The notes below the pieces were generated by a model that did not search any database, had not been told where the DNA came from, and worked only from the letters and a program-made list of their open reading frames with translations. A stretch of 64,000 nt of DNA from NCBI GenBank assembly GCA_018604165.1, contig CP075895.1, positions 2,289,001 to 2,353,000 of the forward strand, written 5' to 3'. The position numbers and the translations under genes were made by a program. Origin of the DNA: Chitinophagaceae bacterium LGM1 (GTDB lineage: Bacteria > Bacteroidota > Bacteroidia > Chitinophagales > Chitinophagaceae). Below, piece by piece: positions 1 through 8,607 of the stretch. Within the stretch, counting starts at the first letter, position 1, and each line of letters opens with the position of its first letter.

Positions 1-21
1 GCATAAGGCTTGCACAGCATC

Positions 22-609
22 ATGTACATGAAATCACTCATTACTATAACGGCTATATTACTGGCAGTACACACCAACGCACAAACAAGCGATAGTGCTG
101 TATTATTCAGATTGCCGAACGTGGATGTGAATGGTGGCAGAAACTGGAGTAATGATACCATACGCTATCAGTACAACCAGATGAAGCATTATGTAACCAC
201 TATACTACCCTACCTGCAAGCCGCTACTGCCATGATGGATGAACTGAACAGGCTTGAACAAGACCCGAGCATCAGCAAACGCCAGCGCAAGTCTTTCATC
301 AACCAAAAAGAAGATGAAATGAAGCAGCGTTTTGAAACCGAAATAAAACAACTGAACGAAACACAAGGTGTGCTGCTTGTAAAACTGATAGCCCGACAAA
401 GCGGTGAAAACATCTACGGCAAGATGGAAGAATATAAAACTACCTTCTACGCGCTGAAGTGGCAGGCATGGGCAAGGTTGCACGGATTCAACCTCAACAG
501 AAGATACGACCCATACGATGAGCCTATGCTGGAACACATAATGCAAAGCCTCGGCTATCCTTTGCCTGCCAAGTATGGAGAATACGAAGCACGGCTCACT
601 ACTTATTAA
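22..609 (+). CDS. Secreted protein of unknown function
   Basis: Begins with a short Sec signal peptide (Lys, then a run rich in Ile, Thr, Leu and Ala, ending HTNAQ), so the product is exported, probably to the periplasm. The mature part is about 175 residues, highly charged and probably helical, with many Gln, Glu and Lys and no cysteine. I recognise no domain. ATG codons at 22 and 28 both give a sensible signal peptide; a TTG at 10 is in frame but less likely. It precedes the LamG/T9SS gene by about 60 nt on the same strand. The upstream context lies outside the window. Confidence 0.6.
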   Translation: MYMKSLITITAILLAVHTNAQTSDSAVLFRLPNVDVNGGRNWSNDTIRYQYNQMKHYVTTILPYLQAATAMMDELNRLEQDPSISKRQRKSFINQKEDEMKQRFETEIKQLNETQGVLLVKLIARQSGENIYGKMEEYKTTFYALKWQAWARLHGFNLNRRYDPYDEPMLEHIMQSLGYPLPAKYGEYEARLTTY

Positions 610-672
610 CCGATAGTAAAAGTACCTATGGCAAATAATCAGTACTTTTAATGCTGATAAAATCAGCTATTA

Positions 673-2262
673 ATGAAACTTTCTACGTACCTGTGTGCTA
701 CTATGTTGGCATTACTACCCTTTGCGGCCTTTGCGCAACTGAATAACGGACTGGTAGCTCATTGGCCCTTTAGCGGCAATGCAGGCGATAGCAGTGGCAA
801 TACTTATAACGGCACTCCATTATTCATAAGTTATGGGCAAGGTGAAAATGGAGTGAACACAACAGCCGCTTCGTTTAACGGCACGAGCAGCCACATCAAT
901 GTAGCATATCAGGCAGGACTAAATCTTACACAATATACTATCTGTGCTATTGTAAAACCTACTGGTTACTATACAGGGCAATGTCAGGGTAATGTTATCG
1001 TACAACGCAGTAATGAAACGCTTAAAGGATACTATGGCATTTTATTTTCAGACAATCCTTACAATGATTGTTTTACTACCGATACAAGTAAATTTGTTTT
1101 CTACCCTTCAGCAACAGCAGCCAACCCTGCCGCACTGCAATACACGCCAAATATAGTTAGTAATAACTGGTACAGACTGGTAGCTACTTGCAATAATGAC
1201 ACTATTAAATTTTATGTAAACGGGCAGTTCAAATACAGCTACATCACTAACAACCCAACAGGCACATCTACAGAGGGGTTAACTATCGGCGCACTGTATC
1301 AACAAACTGCAGGCGGCTCATTTCCATATTGGTTTAAAGGGCTGATGGATGACATACGCATATACAACCGTGTGCTGACAAACAAAGAAATAAAGCAATA
1401 CAACAGCGATGTATATTTTGCACAAACCTACACATCGCTTTGCAAAAGCACTACGTTCAACATCAATTACAATACAGTCAATGAATTCCCGTCAACCAAT
1501 ACATTCAGCGTAGAGCTATCAGACGCATCGGGCAGTTTCGCATTACCTGTGGTAATAGGCACACAAACAGCAACACGTGGCGGCAGCATCAGTTGCAGCA
1601 TACCAGGCAGCACACCCGTAGGTAGTGGTTACCGAATACGCATTAAAGCCAGCCAGCCTGTAAAAATATCTGACACCATGCAAGTAGCCATTGGCATACC
1701 CGTTACACCACCTACGGCAGCATTGACAGTAGCACCAGGCACATCGGTAGCAAGCGGCGTTACGGCCTTCTTCAGTGCTATTGCTACCAATGCAGGCACA
1801 ACACCTACCTATATATGGAAGAAGAATGGCATAGTGCTTACGGGCATCAGTGGGTTTACACTAACCGCCAAAGCAGGGCTTGATTTTGTAACGGGTGATA
1901 CCTTTTCTGTTGTGGTAAAAAGCAGTACACAATGCGCAACACCAGATAGCGCAGAGAGCAATAAAATAGGTATGACGGTGTTACCTGTAGGCGTAGAAAA
2001 TATTGAGAACAATCAAAAGTTTAACATTCACCCTAACCCAAGCAAAGGTATATTTGCCGTCCATTACAATGGCGTAGAGAATGGCATAGCGAGTATAGTT
2101 GTTACCAATCAAACAGGGCAAACAGTATATAGTAGCAATACGACAGTTGAAAACAACAAGCTGCAACACAACATCTTATTGAATAAAGTATCGGCAGGAC
2201 TATATTACCTTCAAGTGCAAACTGCCAGTGGACAGATAACACGAAAAATAATTGTAGAATAG
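673..2262 (+). CDS. LamG-domain protein with type A T9SS sorting domain
   Basis: Signal peptide (residues 1-21, ending AAFAQ) followed by a concanavalin A-like/LamG fold at about 25-240: it opens with LVAHWPFSGNAGDSSGN, has an NGTSSHINV strand and ends with the DDIRIYNRVL motif typical of LamG-like jelly rolls. An Ig-like segment follows at about 250-435. The C-terminal 75 residues form a type A sorting domain (HPNPSKGIFAVHY, then a GLYYLQVQ strand). In this family the jelly roll usually binds glycans and the C-terminal domain directs T9SS export to the cell surface. Predicted cell-surface adhesin or carbohydrate-binding protein; the ligand is unknown. It converges on the hydrolase gene across a shared terminator. 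Confidence 0.85.
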   Translation: MKLSTYLCATMLALLPFAAFAQLNNGLVAHWPFSGNAGDSSGNTYNGTPLFISYGQGENGVNTTAASFNGTSSHINVAYQAGLNLTQYTICAIVKPTGYYTGQCQGNVIVQRSNETLKGYYGILFSDNPYNDCFTTDTSKFVFYPSATAANPAALQYTPNIVSNNWYRLVATCNNDTIKFYVNGQFKYSYITNNPTGTSTEGLTIGALYQQTAGGSFPYWFKGLMDDIRIYNRVLTNKEIKQYNSDVYFAQTYTSLCKSTTFNINYNTVNEFPSTNTFSVELSDASGSFALPVVIGTQTATRGGSISCSIPGSTPVGSGYRIRIKASQPVKISDTMQVAIGIPVTPPTAALTVAPGTSVASGVTAFFSAIATNAGTTPTYIWKKNGIVLTGISGFTLTAKAGLDFVTGDTFSVVVKSSTQCATPDSAESNKIGMTVLPVGVENIENNQKFNIHPNPSKGIFAVHYNGVENGIASIVVTNQTGQTVYSSNTTVENNKLQHNILLNKVSAGLYYLQVQTASGQITRKIIVE

Positions 2263-2280
2263 ACTTAAAATGAACATTTA

Positions 2281-2315
2281 AAAAGTAAAAGCACCATAAG
2301 GTGCTTTTACTTTTT
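2281..2315. terminator. Bidirectional intrinsic terminator
   Basis: A perfect 15-bp stem with loop ATAA, flanked by A and T tracts so that it works on both strands. It lies between the convergent LamG gene and hydrolase gene, and the hydrolase stop codon is inside its right arm. Confidence 0.9.
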
Positions 2316-3221
2316 TAACTTATCTATAAACTCATTTAAGACTTCCTTAAAATGTTCCGGCTCTTCAAGAAAAGGGAAGTGGCCTGATTTGGTAAAACGA
2401 ATTAGCTTGGCATTAGCCAAACTTTGCTGCATTTTTTCGTGTGCGGCAAGAGGTATGGCGTCAACATCGCCACGGACAATGAGTACAGGCGCTTTTACCT
2501 TCGCTAATTGATCGTAGAAATCAACATCATACTTTTTGTAATCATGAGATAGCCCACGGAATAAAGCAATCTGCGCATCAGCATAGTTTTCCGGGTATGT
2601 GAGTGTGATTTTATCTACATCTTCAGGATTATACATAGACAACATAAACGAATGGCGTTGTTTGATTTCAATCAACGAAATATGCCTTTGCATTATTTCC
2701 TTTTTCTTTTCAAAGAAACCTGATTGGACAGAACGATTGCCGGCATATACTTGTTGCAAGCTGTCATAACTATTACCCAAAGCACTTGGAGCAACTAGTA
2801 TAAGTGACTTTATATTATCCGGGTATTTCAATGCATAATGTAATGTAAGTTTAGCACCCCATGAGTGAGCTAAGATGTTTATCTTATCAACATTAAATGT
2901 TTTTCTGATTCCTTCAATATCATTGATAAGGTATTTATACTCGGTCGCATTACTATCATTCGGGATGTCAGACTCACCAGTGCTACGAGGGTCAAAAAAA
3001 ATCAGTTGATAATCATCGGCCAGATAGCGCAAATGAGGTTCAATGTATTGCATATTCAAGCCCGGTCCACCATGCACTATTAACAAAGGTTCACCTTTAC
3101 CTATTACTTTAAAATAGAGCGTTTGTCCATTTATCTTTTTGATGCCGTCAAAAACAACTTCTTGCGCAATAGTTTTTAGCGAAAATAGCGACAATAGTAA
3201 TAATAGAATATATCTTGTCAT
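2307..3221 (-). CDS. Secreted alpha/beta hydrolase, proline iminopeptidase-like
   Basis: 304 residues with an N-terminal signal peptide (1-19, ending TIAQ). The oxyanion-hole motif HGGPG is at 50-54 and the nucleophile elbow AHSWG puts Ser at 120; family members usually have GHSWG, so the first Gly is replaced by Ala. The acid is Asp252 or Asp254 (GDVD) and the base His281 (SGHFPFLEEP). Arrangement and length match the alpha/beta hydrolase fold and the peptidase S33/proline iminopeptidase group. Predicted periplasmic serine hydrolase acting on a peptide or small ester; the substrate cannot be told. It lies just beyond the terminator that closes the phage-like operon, so it is probably an unrelated host gene. 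Confidence 0.85.
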   Translation of the reverse strand: MTRYILLLLLSLFSLKTIAQEVVFDGIKKINGQTLYFKVIGKGEPLLIVHGGPGLNMQYIEPHLRYLADDYQLIFFDPRSTGESDIPNDSNATEYKYLINDIEGIRKTFNVDKINILAHSWGAKLTLHYALKYPDNIKSLILVAPSALGNSYDSLQQVYAGNRSVQSGFFEKKKEIMQRHISLIEIKQRHSFMLSMYNPEDVDKITLTYPENYADAQIALFRGLSHDYKKYDVDFYDQLAKVKAPVLIVRGDVDAIPLAAHEKMQQSLANAKLIRFTKSGHFPFLEEPEHFKEVLNEFIDKLKK

Positions 3222-3242
3222 ACAGGCAAATTACTAAAAAGC

Positions 3243-3284
3243 AAAAAACGAAAGTATATATTCGATATACACTTTCGTTTTTTT
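3243..3284 (-). terminator. Terminator at the end of the phage-like late operon
   Basis: Inverted repeat with arms AACGAAAGT and ACTTTCGTT extended by an AT-rich imperfect stem, followed on the minus strand by a T tract. It lies just after the spanin-like gene and before the hydrolase gene, so it closes the leftward phage-derived operon. Confidence 0.8.
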
Positions 3285-3331
3285 AACTAATAGTAAGTAA
3301 ATATGTGCTGAGTATATGTATATAGAATCAA

Positions 3332-3820
3332 TCAAGGTAATTTTATTCCCCAAAACCTGAACAGCCAACGCAATAGTGTATAGCCCCCTAAAATGACAAC
3401 TACCCAAACAAGCATCTTATTTTGACTTTTCTTTACTGCAATTGTAGCAGCCATCTTATTATTCTCGCTGAGCAACATTTGCTCTTTAGCTTTGTTTACT
3501 GTTTCTGAGTTTCTAATTCTGTAAATAGTGTCTACCCTCAACTTATATGAAACAGCTTGTTGTTTAAGTATACGCTCAGTAGTATCATATGTATGTACAG
3601 TGTCATTTATATAAACTGCATTACCTTGTAAATAGATTAAACTATCTATACGCAAGCTAACTGACGGATACATGTTGGCACACGCTTCTGTAATCACATT
3701 TGGATGTTGAGCCAGAACTTTCGATAGTTTATTCTTCGCGACACGTTCTGTGAGGCAGCCAGTTATCATCATGCTGACAGTAAGGATAACCAAAGAAAAG
3801 GTGATAAATGTTTTCAACAT
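3332..3820 (-). CDS. Unimolecular spanin candidate (lipoprotein with C-terminal membrane anchor)
   Basis: 162 residues. The N terminus is a lipoprotein signal with lipobox ITGC, Cys at 22. The C terminus has one hydrophobic segment at about 137-156, then a short basic-aromatic tail. Between them are about 110 mainly hydrophilic residues with heptad-like stretches. A lipid anchor at one end and an inner-membrane helix at the other is the defining layout of u-spanins such as phage T1 gp11, which fuse outer and inner membranes at the end of lysis. It is the last gene of the phage-like operon, behind two small membrane proteins, where spanins usually lie. The role is inferred from topology and position only, not sequence similarity; a host lipoprotein is the alternative. 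Confidence 0.55.
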   Translation of the reverse strand: MLKTFITFSLVILTVSMMITGCLTERVAKNKLSKVLAQHPNVITEACANMYPSVSLRIDSLIYLQGNAVYINDTVHTYDTTERILKQQAVSYKLRVDTIYRIRNSETVNKAKEQMLLSENNKMAATIAVKKSQNKMLVWVVVILGGYTLLRWLFRFWGIKLP

Positions 3821-3834
3821 AGGAATAGGAATTA

Positions 3835-4032
3835 TTATTTTTCAAGCCGCTCAACACGTGCTTCCAGAATTTTTATCTGTAATTTTTGTATTTCTATATC
3901 TGTTTTAATACCATAGTAAACACTGAGTATAGTAGCTGTGCTTACTGTTGTACAGACAACAAGTGCCCAAATAAGCCTCAGATTGATGCCTCTTAGCTGC
4001 TTATCAATGATTGTTATTTCCTGTGCTGTCAT
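3835..4032 (-). CDS. Small membrane protein with coiled coil, lysis-cassette candidate
   Basis: About 65 residues from the ATG at 4032 (MTAQEITI); the longer frame to 4098 lies inside the upstream gene. One transmembrane helix at about residues 20-40 is followed by a short amphipathic coiled coil (IQKLQIKILEARVERLEK). It overlaps the preceding holin-like gene by 29 nt and ends 15 nt before the spanin candidate, so the three are probably co-translated. Possible antiholin, holin or spanin partner; there is no sequence signature to decide. The family is not recognised. Confidence 0.6.
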   Translation of the reverse strand: MTAQEITIIDKQLRGINLRLIWALVVCTTVSTATILSVYYGIKTDIEIQKLQIKILEARVERLEK

Positions 4033-4264
4033 TGTTAGTTGAATTTTCTGTACCGAATAATTTAGATATCCCCCAAGACAGCATATTAATGCCTGCAAAC
4101 CACTTTAATAATATCAACTTAGTCTGCTCGTTTATGCCGGGGTAATCTGATACCATAAACACTCCAAAAGACAATAGCAAGAAAATAACCCTAAAGCTGT
4201 ATTTAATCCATTGTGGAGTAGGTTTATTTATTTGTGATAAACCAAACTGAATATTCGTTTTCAT
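4004..4264 (-). CDS. Holin-like small membrane protein
   Basis: 86 residues with two predicted transmembrane segments (about 24-40 and 50-67) and a polar Asn/Thr-rich tail, a class II holin-like layout. The start ATG is 2 nt from the stop of the fibre-like gene and the tail overlaps the next small membrane gene. Size, topology and position next to a spanin-like gene suggest the inner-membrane pore former of a lysis cassette. No endolysin is recognisable beside it, so the cassette may be incomplete or use an unfamiliar enzyme. Annotated from topology only. Confidence 0.55.
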   Translation of the reverse strand: MKTNIQFGLSQINKPTPQWIKYSFRVIFLLLSFGVFMVSDYPGINEQTKLILLKWFAGINMLSWGISKLFGTENSTNNDSTGNNNH

Positions 4265-4266
4265 GA

Positions 4267-5946
4267 TTATTGAACAATTGCAAGTTTATAAATAGTACCG
4301 TCAATTTCAACTTCTACAAACTTATCTGTCTGCACAGTTACTGAAGCACCTGTAATTACTTTGCCCAACTTGTATTCACCAGCTCCGTTAGATGATGGCT
4401 GAGCAGTTTTAATTTTTTGTACTTCCGCATTGCCGTCTTTATCAATTTTTGCCAATGTGCTGCCAGCATTATTTCTCCACTGAGTAATATCAGCTGTTTG
4501 TGCACTTGCTGTTTGGAATATACTTACTGGTACAGACGCATTACTACCTAAAACATGAAGCCGTGCAGATGGCAAAACTATTGTTAGTGCCTCTTTTGTG
4601 GGCGGCAGTGTACGAGATAACCCTATGGCAACATTTTGGTAACCATCAATAAACATCGCTCTAGTATTACTTTCGAAATTACCCCAAGTTCCATTATTCG
4701 TAAAGAATGATAATATACCACGATAAGAATAGTTATCAGCTTCGCTGACAATAGCATTTGTCATAGCCGGACCACCAGAACCATAAGATATATTGGAGAA
4801 GGTTTGAATGAGTGGTGAGGCTTCATTTCTATTCCATAAATTAAGAATATGACCATCGCTATTATTGCGTATGATATTGATTTGAGAAAACAAACTACTA
4901 GCTCCATGTCCTGCTGCACTTTGTGTATGATACCCCATTGTAATAACATCTCCATGAATGACAAAACTTTCTATAGGGTTTGTAGTAGCTGAAATACCTC
5001 TTGTCTTGATCCTGAAACCTCCTGTAAAACCTCCTGGAGCACCACCACTAATTATTTCTAGCCCCTCTTTCGATTCATCATTAAACCTTCTGATAATATT
5101 ATATATGGTCGGGTTTATCCATAGAGGATTATTAAAACTAACCCCATGACTACTTACAGTTCCTTGTACTTGTAGTTTATCAGTTTGGTTATCTGTATAT
5201 TTACCAACTAATAGATTACCGTTTGGTATCACCACTCTGGAAGTATCAAATACTACTGCTGTATTGCTTGAATTGACTGAACTACCATAAGCAACAAAAC
5301 CTTTTCCATTTCCATCAAACGTACCAGTTGATAAGCCTGATACTAATTTCCTGTTAGTTGCTCCTTGTATTGTCAGTTTTGCCTCGTTTGTACTATCAGT
5401 AACAATAACTTGTTTATTGAATGAAGTATTTCCATTTGCTGCAATAGCAACTCTGCTTACATTATTCGTTTCAATATTGACTGCCTGATTATCATTCGAA
5501 CCTATAGTAATGGATGCACCAGTAGTATTCCCACCATTTTTAATAAACCCACTGCTGTTTACAAAATTTTTCGTGGCAATAATGTTTGTATCTGTATTAG
5601 GAACGTTAGCAGCAATTAATTGCTTAATTAATATGGTGTCTTTATACGTCATATAGCGAACCCGCTTATTACTATCAAAATGATAGAGTACAGAATCTTT
5701 CAAATCGTACACAAACAGTCCACGCTTTGTGGTTTTGATACTATCCAATACTACTCGGGGCAGTATCAAACCTTTTTTAGTAGAGTCTTTACCAAGTTGC
5801 AGCCATGCTGATGTATCTGCGAATGTCCTGTCACCTTTACCAAGCACTAACGAACCCGTAATATAAAACCGGTTCATCATCATGCCTGTCTGGGCAAAAG
5901 ATGTAGCAGAAATAATAATAAATAAAATAGTAAGTATTCTTTTCAT
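4267..5946 (-). CDS. Fibre-like or adhesin-like protein with signal peptide
   Basis: 559 residues. It starts with a clear Sec signal peptide (MKRILTILFIIISATSFAQ), unusual for a virion protein. The body is rich in Gly, Asn, Ser and Thr with short beta-repeats (for example GNTTGASITIGSNDNQAV and NGNLLVGKYTDNQTDKLQVQG), as in tail-fibre and collar-type proteins of Bacteroidota phages and in beta-helical adhesins. The C-terminal 20 residues form a short beta-hairpin-like end. It is packed between phage-like genes (7 nt and 2 nt gaps), which supports a structural or host-recognition role; the signal peptide points instead to a surface-exported adhesin. No catalytic motif is seen. Confidence 0.6.
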   Translation of the reverse strand: MKRILTILFIIISATSFAQTGMMMNRFYITGSLVLGKGDRTFADTSAWLQLGKDSTKKGLILPRVVLDSIKTTKRGLFVYDLKDSVLYHFDSNKRVRYMTYKDTILIKQLIAANVPNTDTNIIATKNFVNSSGFIKNGGNTTGASITIGSNDNQAVNIETNNVSRVAIAANGNTSFNKQVIVTDSTNEAKLTIQGATNRKLVSGLSTGTFDGNGKGFVAYGSSVNSSNTAVVFDTSRVVIPNGNLLVGKYTDNQTDKLQVQGTVSSHGVSFNNPLWINPTIYNIIRRFNDESKEGLEIISGGAPGGFTGGFRIKTRGISATTNPIESFVIHGDVITMGYHTQSAAGHGASSLFSQINIIRNNSDGHILNLWNRNEASPLIQTFSNISYGSGGPAMTNAIVSEADNYSYRGILSFFTNNGTWGNFESNTRAMFIDGYQNVAIGLSRTLPPTKEALTIVLPSARLHVLGSNASVPVSIFQTASAQTADITQWRNNAGSTLAKIDKDGNAEVQKIKTAQPSSNGAGEYKLGKVITGASVTVQTDKFVEVEIDGTIYKLAIVQ

Positions 5947-5952
5947 GGTTTA

Positions 5953-6480
5953 TTATTTTATGTAGAGTATAGAAATTTTTTGTGATGCTGTTAATGTTGT
6001 ATTGAATGTAATAGTGCCGCTTACTAAGTCTACCTGATATTCATCGATAGCAGTGCCTTCTTGCAGGATGACACCTTCAACAAACACAGCAATTTGCTTT
6101 GCGTATATCAATGAGTCATGATTATATGTTTGTTGGTTGGGTAATGCATAAAACTGCAACTTCCCGGCATTGATAGTAGCTTCGCCAATACCACCTGTGT
6201 ACACAACACCCGGCAATATAGGTATCGTATGCACCTGATATACAGCATTGTTGTATAATGACGTATCTGGTTTATACAGTTTAAAGCTGTAAGTGTAGTA
6301 TTCATTCAGCTTTGCAGGCACTACAATCTTATCGCCGGCCGTTGCATTAAATTGTACATACTGATAAGCTCCGTTGAAGTTGGTGATAAACTCCCAAGCA
6401 CCTGTACTATCTGCCGTTAGAGGCAATGCAATGCCTTCTTCTGCCATAGGCACTTCTCCAAGATTGATTGTATTAGTCAT
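5953..6480 (-). CDS. Phage-like structural protein, unknown
   Basis: 175 residues, no signal peptide, beta-rich. The last 45 residues (VFVEGVILQEGTAIDEYQVD, then TITFNTTLTASQKISILYIK) resemble the short C-terminal domain of tail-spike or fibre attachment proteins, in which a strand follows an ASQKI-like turn; I hold this only as a resemblance. It lies 6 nt before the fibre-like gene and 2 nt after the upstream gene, so it is part of one tightly packed operon. Likely a minor tail or fibre-associated protein. Confidence 0.5.
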   Translation of the reverse strand: MTNTINLGEVPMAEEGIALPLTADSTGAWEFITNFNGAYQYVQFNATAGDKIVVPAKLNEYYTYSFKLYKPDTSLYNNAVYQVHTIPILPGVVYTGGIGEATINAGKLQFYALPNQQTYNHDSLIYAKQIAVFVEGVILQEGTAIDEYQVDLVSGTITFNTTLTASQKISILYIK

Positions 6481-6482
6481 GT

Positions 6483-7028
6483 TTATGGTTTTATAGGGTT
6501 TACAATACAGTTGGATGGGATATATTCTTTACTGATAACGAGTTGCAGCCTCACAACTGTTTCTTGTTTTAGCCTTTGCAATGCTGCGTGAATATCATCT
6601 TGTTTCATCCCTTGCAGCTCGTTATACAATACTTGCTCTCTGTTCCAGCTACTGTTAACCGGCACTACATTCATGTCGGTATAAGCCATACAGGTATTTT
6701 TCAGGTTTTCTATTAACAGATATGCGTCAGCATTTTTCACGATAGCAACGAGGTATGCCGTTATTGTGTCATTGAATGTCAAACGTTGTGTACCACTATC
6801 GGTAAGCCTTTGTGTTTCTTGTGGCAAGTGTTTCATTTGTGCATCGTTACGGATATAGCAATAGTTACCCAATGTATCTGCAGGCAACAGCACAAGTTTA
6901 TCGCTACCATTGCCTACCAACACTTTACCAGTCAATTCATCTTTACTGGCATTAGCAAAGCCTTTACTGAAGTATGTATTGCGCTCCAGTATGTACGTTT
7001 TTAGTTTTTCAAAATCTGTTTGTTGCAT
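6483..7028 (-). CDS. Phage-like protein of unknown function
   Basis: 181 residues, soluble, mixed alpha/beta, with a helical C-terminal third (MKQDDIHAALQRLKQETVV). No recognised domain. Its ATG follows the stop of a 47-codon gene with no gap (TAAATG junction), and its stop lies 2 nt before the next gene. The packing places it in the late phage-like operon between membrane and fibre genes; a role in tail-fibre assembly or attachment is possible but not shown. Confidence 0.55.
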   Translation of the reverse strand: MQQTDFEKLKTYILERNTYFSKGFANASKDELTGKVLVGNGSDKLVLLPADTLGNYCYIRNDAQMKHLPQETQRLTDSGTQRLTFNDTITAYLVAIVKNADAYLLIENLKNTCMAYTDMNVVPVNSSWNREQVLYNELQGMKQDDIHAALQRLKQETVVRLQLVISKEYIPSNCIVNPIKP

Positions 7029-7172
7029 TTATCGCTTTTTGCTGGTGAATATTTTAGGTTTCAGTTTTGCATTAATTGGCTTTGTTATTGACTTCTTTGA
7101 CTCACGGCTTGTTGACTTAGCCACACTTAGTGTTTGCAGGTATTCATAATATGCTGTCAATGTCATGCTCAT
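7029..7172 (-). CDS. 47-residue basic protein in the phage-like operon
   Basis: A short ORF between two larger genes. Its ATG overlaps the stop of the upstream membrane-protein gene as ATGA, and its own TAA is directly followed by the ATG of the next gene. Both junctions are classic translational-coupling arrangements, which is the main support for it being real. The product begins MSMTLTAYYEYLQTL and ends in a Lys-rich tail (PKIFTSKKR), with about 13 Lys or Arg in 47 residues. No homology recognised; it may bind nucleic acid or be a small virion or assembly component. Confidence 0.6.
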   Translation of the reverse strand: MSMTLTAYYEYLQTLSVAKSTSRESKKSITKPINAKLKPKIFTSKKR

Positions 7173-7582
7173 TTTTCAAAGAGTTTTGTAATGAAATACA
7201 GTGATAGCACACTACCGATTGATACATAGACCAGATACCATACAATATTGCCGAACACTACCCAATACCATGTGGTTACAAAGTCTGTTATCCAAACATC
7301 TGCTATGGTATTCATAAACAGTACATAAATCCAGTAACCTATAAATGTCAGTATATGACTGAAACAGGTTTCGCAATAGCCGCCAGCTTTTGACAGAAAC
7401 AGATTACCATTCATATCCCATTGTTTGAGCCTCTGCTGATAGTTAAACAATGTGTCTATCCACTGCCCCGGCTGTATGCTGATATGCAGTATCTTCACCA
7501 GCGATGCATTAGCCAGCCATGCTATAATTGTATAAGAAAGAAAAATCAACATCATTTTTGTTTTTAAACATTCGTTACCCAT
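7169..7582 (-). CDS. Membrane protein with three or four transmembrane segments
   Basis: 137 residues with hydrophobic segments at about 10-28, 75-95, 98-115 and 117-134. The loop between the first two is polar, and a Cys pair (CETC) lies at the start of the second hydrophobic region. It overlaps the upstream gene by 19 nt and the downstream 47-codon gene by 4 nt. In a phage operon such proteins can be holins, superinfection-exclusion factors or moron products; its distance from the lysis-like genes at the operon end makes holin less certain. Family not recognised. Confidence 0.55.
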   Translation of the reverse strand: MGNECLKTKMMLIFLSYTIIAWLANASLVKILHISIQPGQWIDTLFNYQQRLKQWDMNGNLFLSKAGGYCETCFSHILTFIGYWIYVLFMNTIADVWITDFVTTWYWVVFGNIVWYLVYVSIGSVLSLYFITKLFEK

Positions 7583-8544
7583 CTGATGCCATTACACACA
7601 AGGCAATCATCTTTTATACCTGCTACAATGCCTTGCAACGCTCCGGCAAATACTTTCCATTTTTCACGGTACTGATTTTCGATGTCTGTCAGGTATTCTT
7701 TTGTTTCTTCTCTGCCGTATATCACCCAGTTGTTCAGTCGGTTGGTGCGCAAGTGTTCTTCCAATAGCAGCACACGTGTTTTCAACCATACCAGTTCGCC
7801 GATGTATGTTTTACTCAGGTCGCATAGCAATTGTTCATAATCGCACTCACAACCAAATTCCAGATTAACACCAAAGCCCTCTTTACCGCTTATCTCTTTA
7901 TCGCAATACCAACCTTTGGTATAGCCACAATCGTTGGGTAGTGTACCGTTACAACCTGTGAAGCAAGTAAGGTAAGCACCAACTACTGGTACGTTTGTAC
8001 CATCCAGCACTACTCTTGCATAACTACCTTTCACCAAGTAGTTTACATCAAAGCTGTTTTGTTGATTAGCAGTTAAATTGACATTGTAAGTAGAAACTAC
8101 TCCACCTGCATAATTATCATATATTTTCAACTGCACATCTGCTGCATCTGCCAACGGGTATACTTTCACTTTGTGTATTTTCAGCTTGCGCAATGCACCG
8201 TGTATTCTGTTATTTTTATACAGTGTTAGTCCACGTTCTTTTGCTTCGGCAGGGAATGTAATAGCTGGTTTAAACTCGCCCGTACTATGCTTCTTCACAT
8301 CCAAATTGGGTATAACATGATTAGTGGCTAACGCACTCATCAAATCATTCCTTACAATCAATGTCGCCTGTTCAATCTTTTTACGCGCTAATACAAGCCC
8401 GCTTGTATATTCTTCATTAGCTATATTGGCAAGATTAATGATGGATATTTCAGGTGCATCCATCAAATCGAGTCCACTGAGTGATGGTACGTTTTCTTCC
8501 GTTGTAACATCGCGTATGGATATGATATTGTGTATATCAGACAT
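7564..8544 (-). CDS. Cysteine-rich phage-like structural protein
   Basis: 326 residues, soluble. The N-terminal half is mixed alpha/beta. The middle contains a beta-rich module at about 130-200, then a cysteine-dense stretch (CFTGCNGTLPNDCGY, later FGCECDYEQLLCD and DDCLVCNG) holding about nine cysteines. The C-terminal third is helical. It is the first gene after the capsid-gene terminator and the second gene downstream of the scaffold, so a head-completion, connector or decoration role is plausible. No family match recognised. The cysteine density, shared with other putative virion proteins here, is unusual for phage structural proteins. Confidence 0.55.
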   Translation of the reverse strand: MSDIHNIISIRDVTTEENVPSLSGLDLMDAPEISIINLANIANEEYTSGLVLARKKIEQATLIVRNDLMSALATNHVIPNLDVKKHSTGEFKPAITFPAEAKERGLTLYKNNRIHGALRKLKIHKVKVYPLADAADVQLKIYDNYAGGVVSTYNVNLTANQQNSFDVNYLVKGSYARVVLDGTNVPVVGAYLTCFTGCNGTLPNDCGYTKGWYCDKEISGKEGFGVNLEFGCECDYEQLLCDLSKTYIGELVWLKTRVLLLEEHLRTNRLNNWVIYGREETKEYLTDIENQYREKWKVFAGALQGIVAGIKDDCLVCNGIRWVTNV

Positions 8545-8560
8545 GGTTATTCAGGTTTTA

Positions 8561-8592
8561 AAAGTTCCCCGCTACTAACTACGGGGAACTTT
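8561..8592 (-). terminator. Terminator or processing hairpin after the capsid gene
   Basis: A perfect 11-bp stem (arms AAAGTTCCCCG and CGGGGAACTTT) with a 10-nt loop lies between the major capsid gene stop and the next gene. On the minus strand it runs into a TTTTAAAA stretch. It probably lets capsid transcripts exceed the downstream transcripts, or stabilises the capsid mRNA 3' end. Confidence 0.75.
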
Positions 8593-8607
8593 GTTTTAGA
8601 TGGGCCA

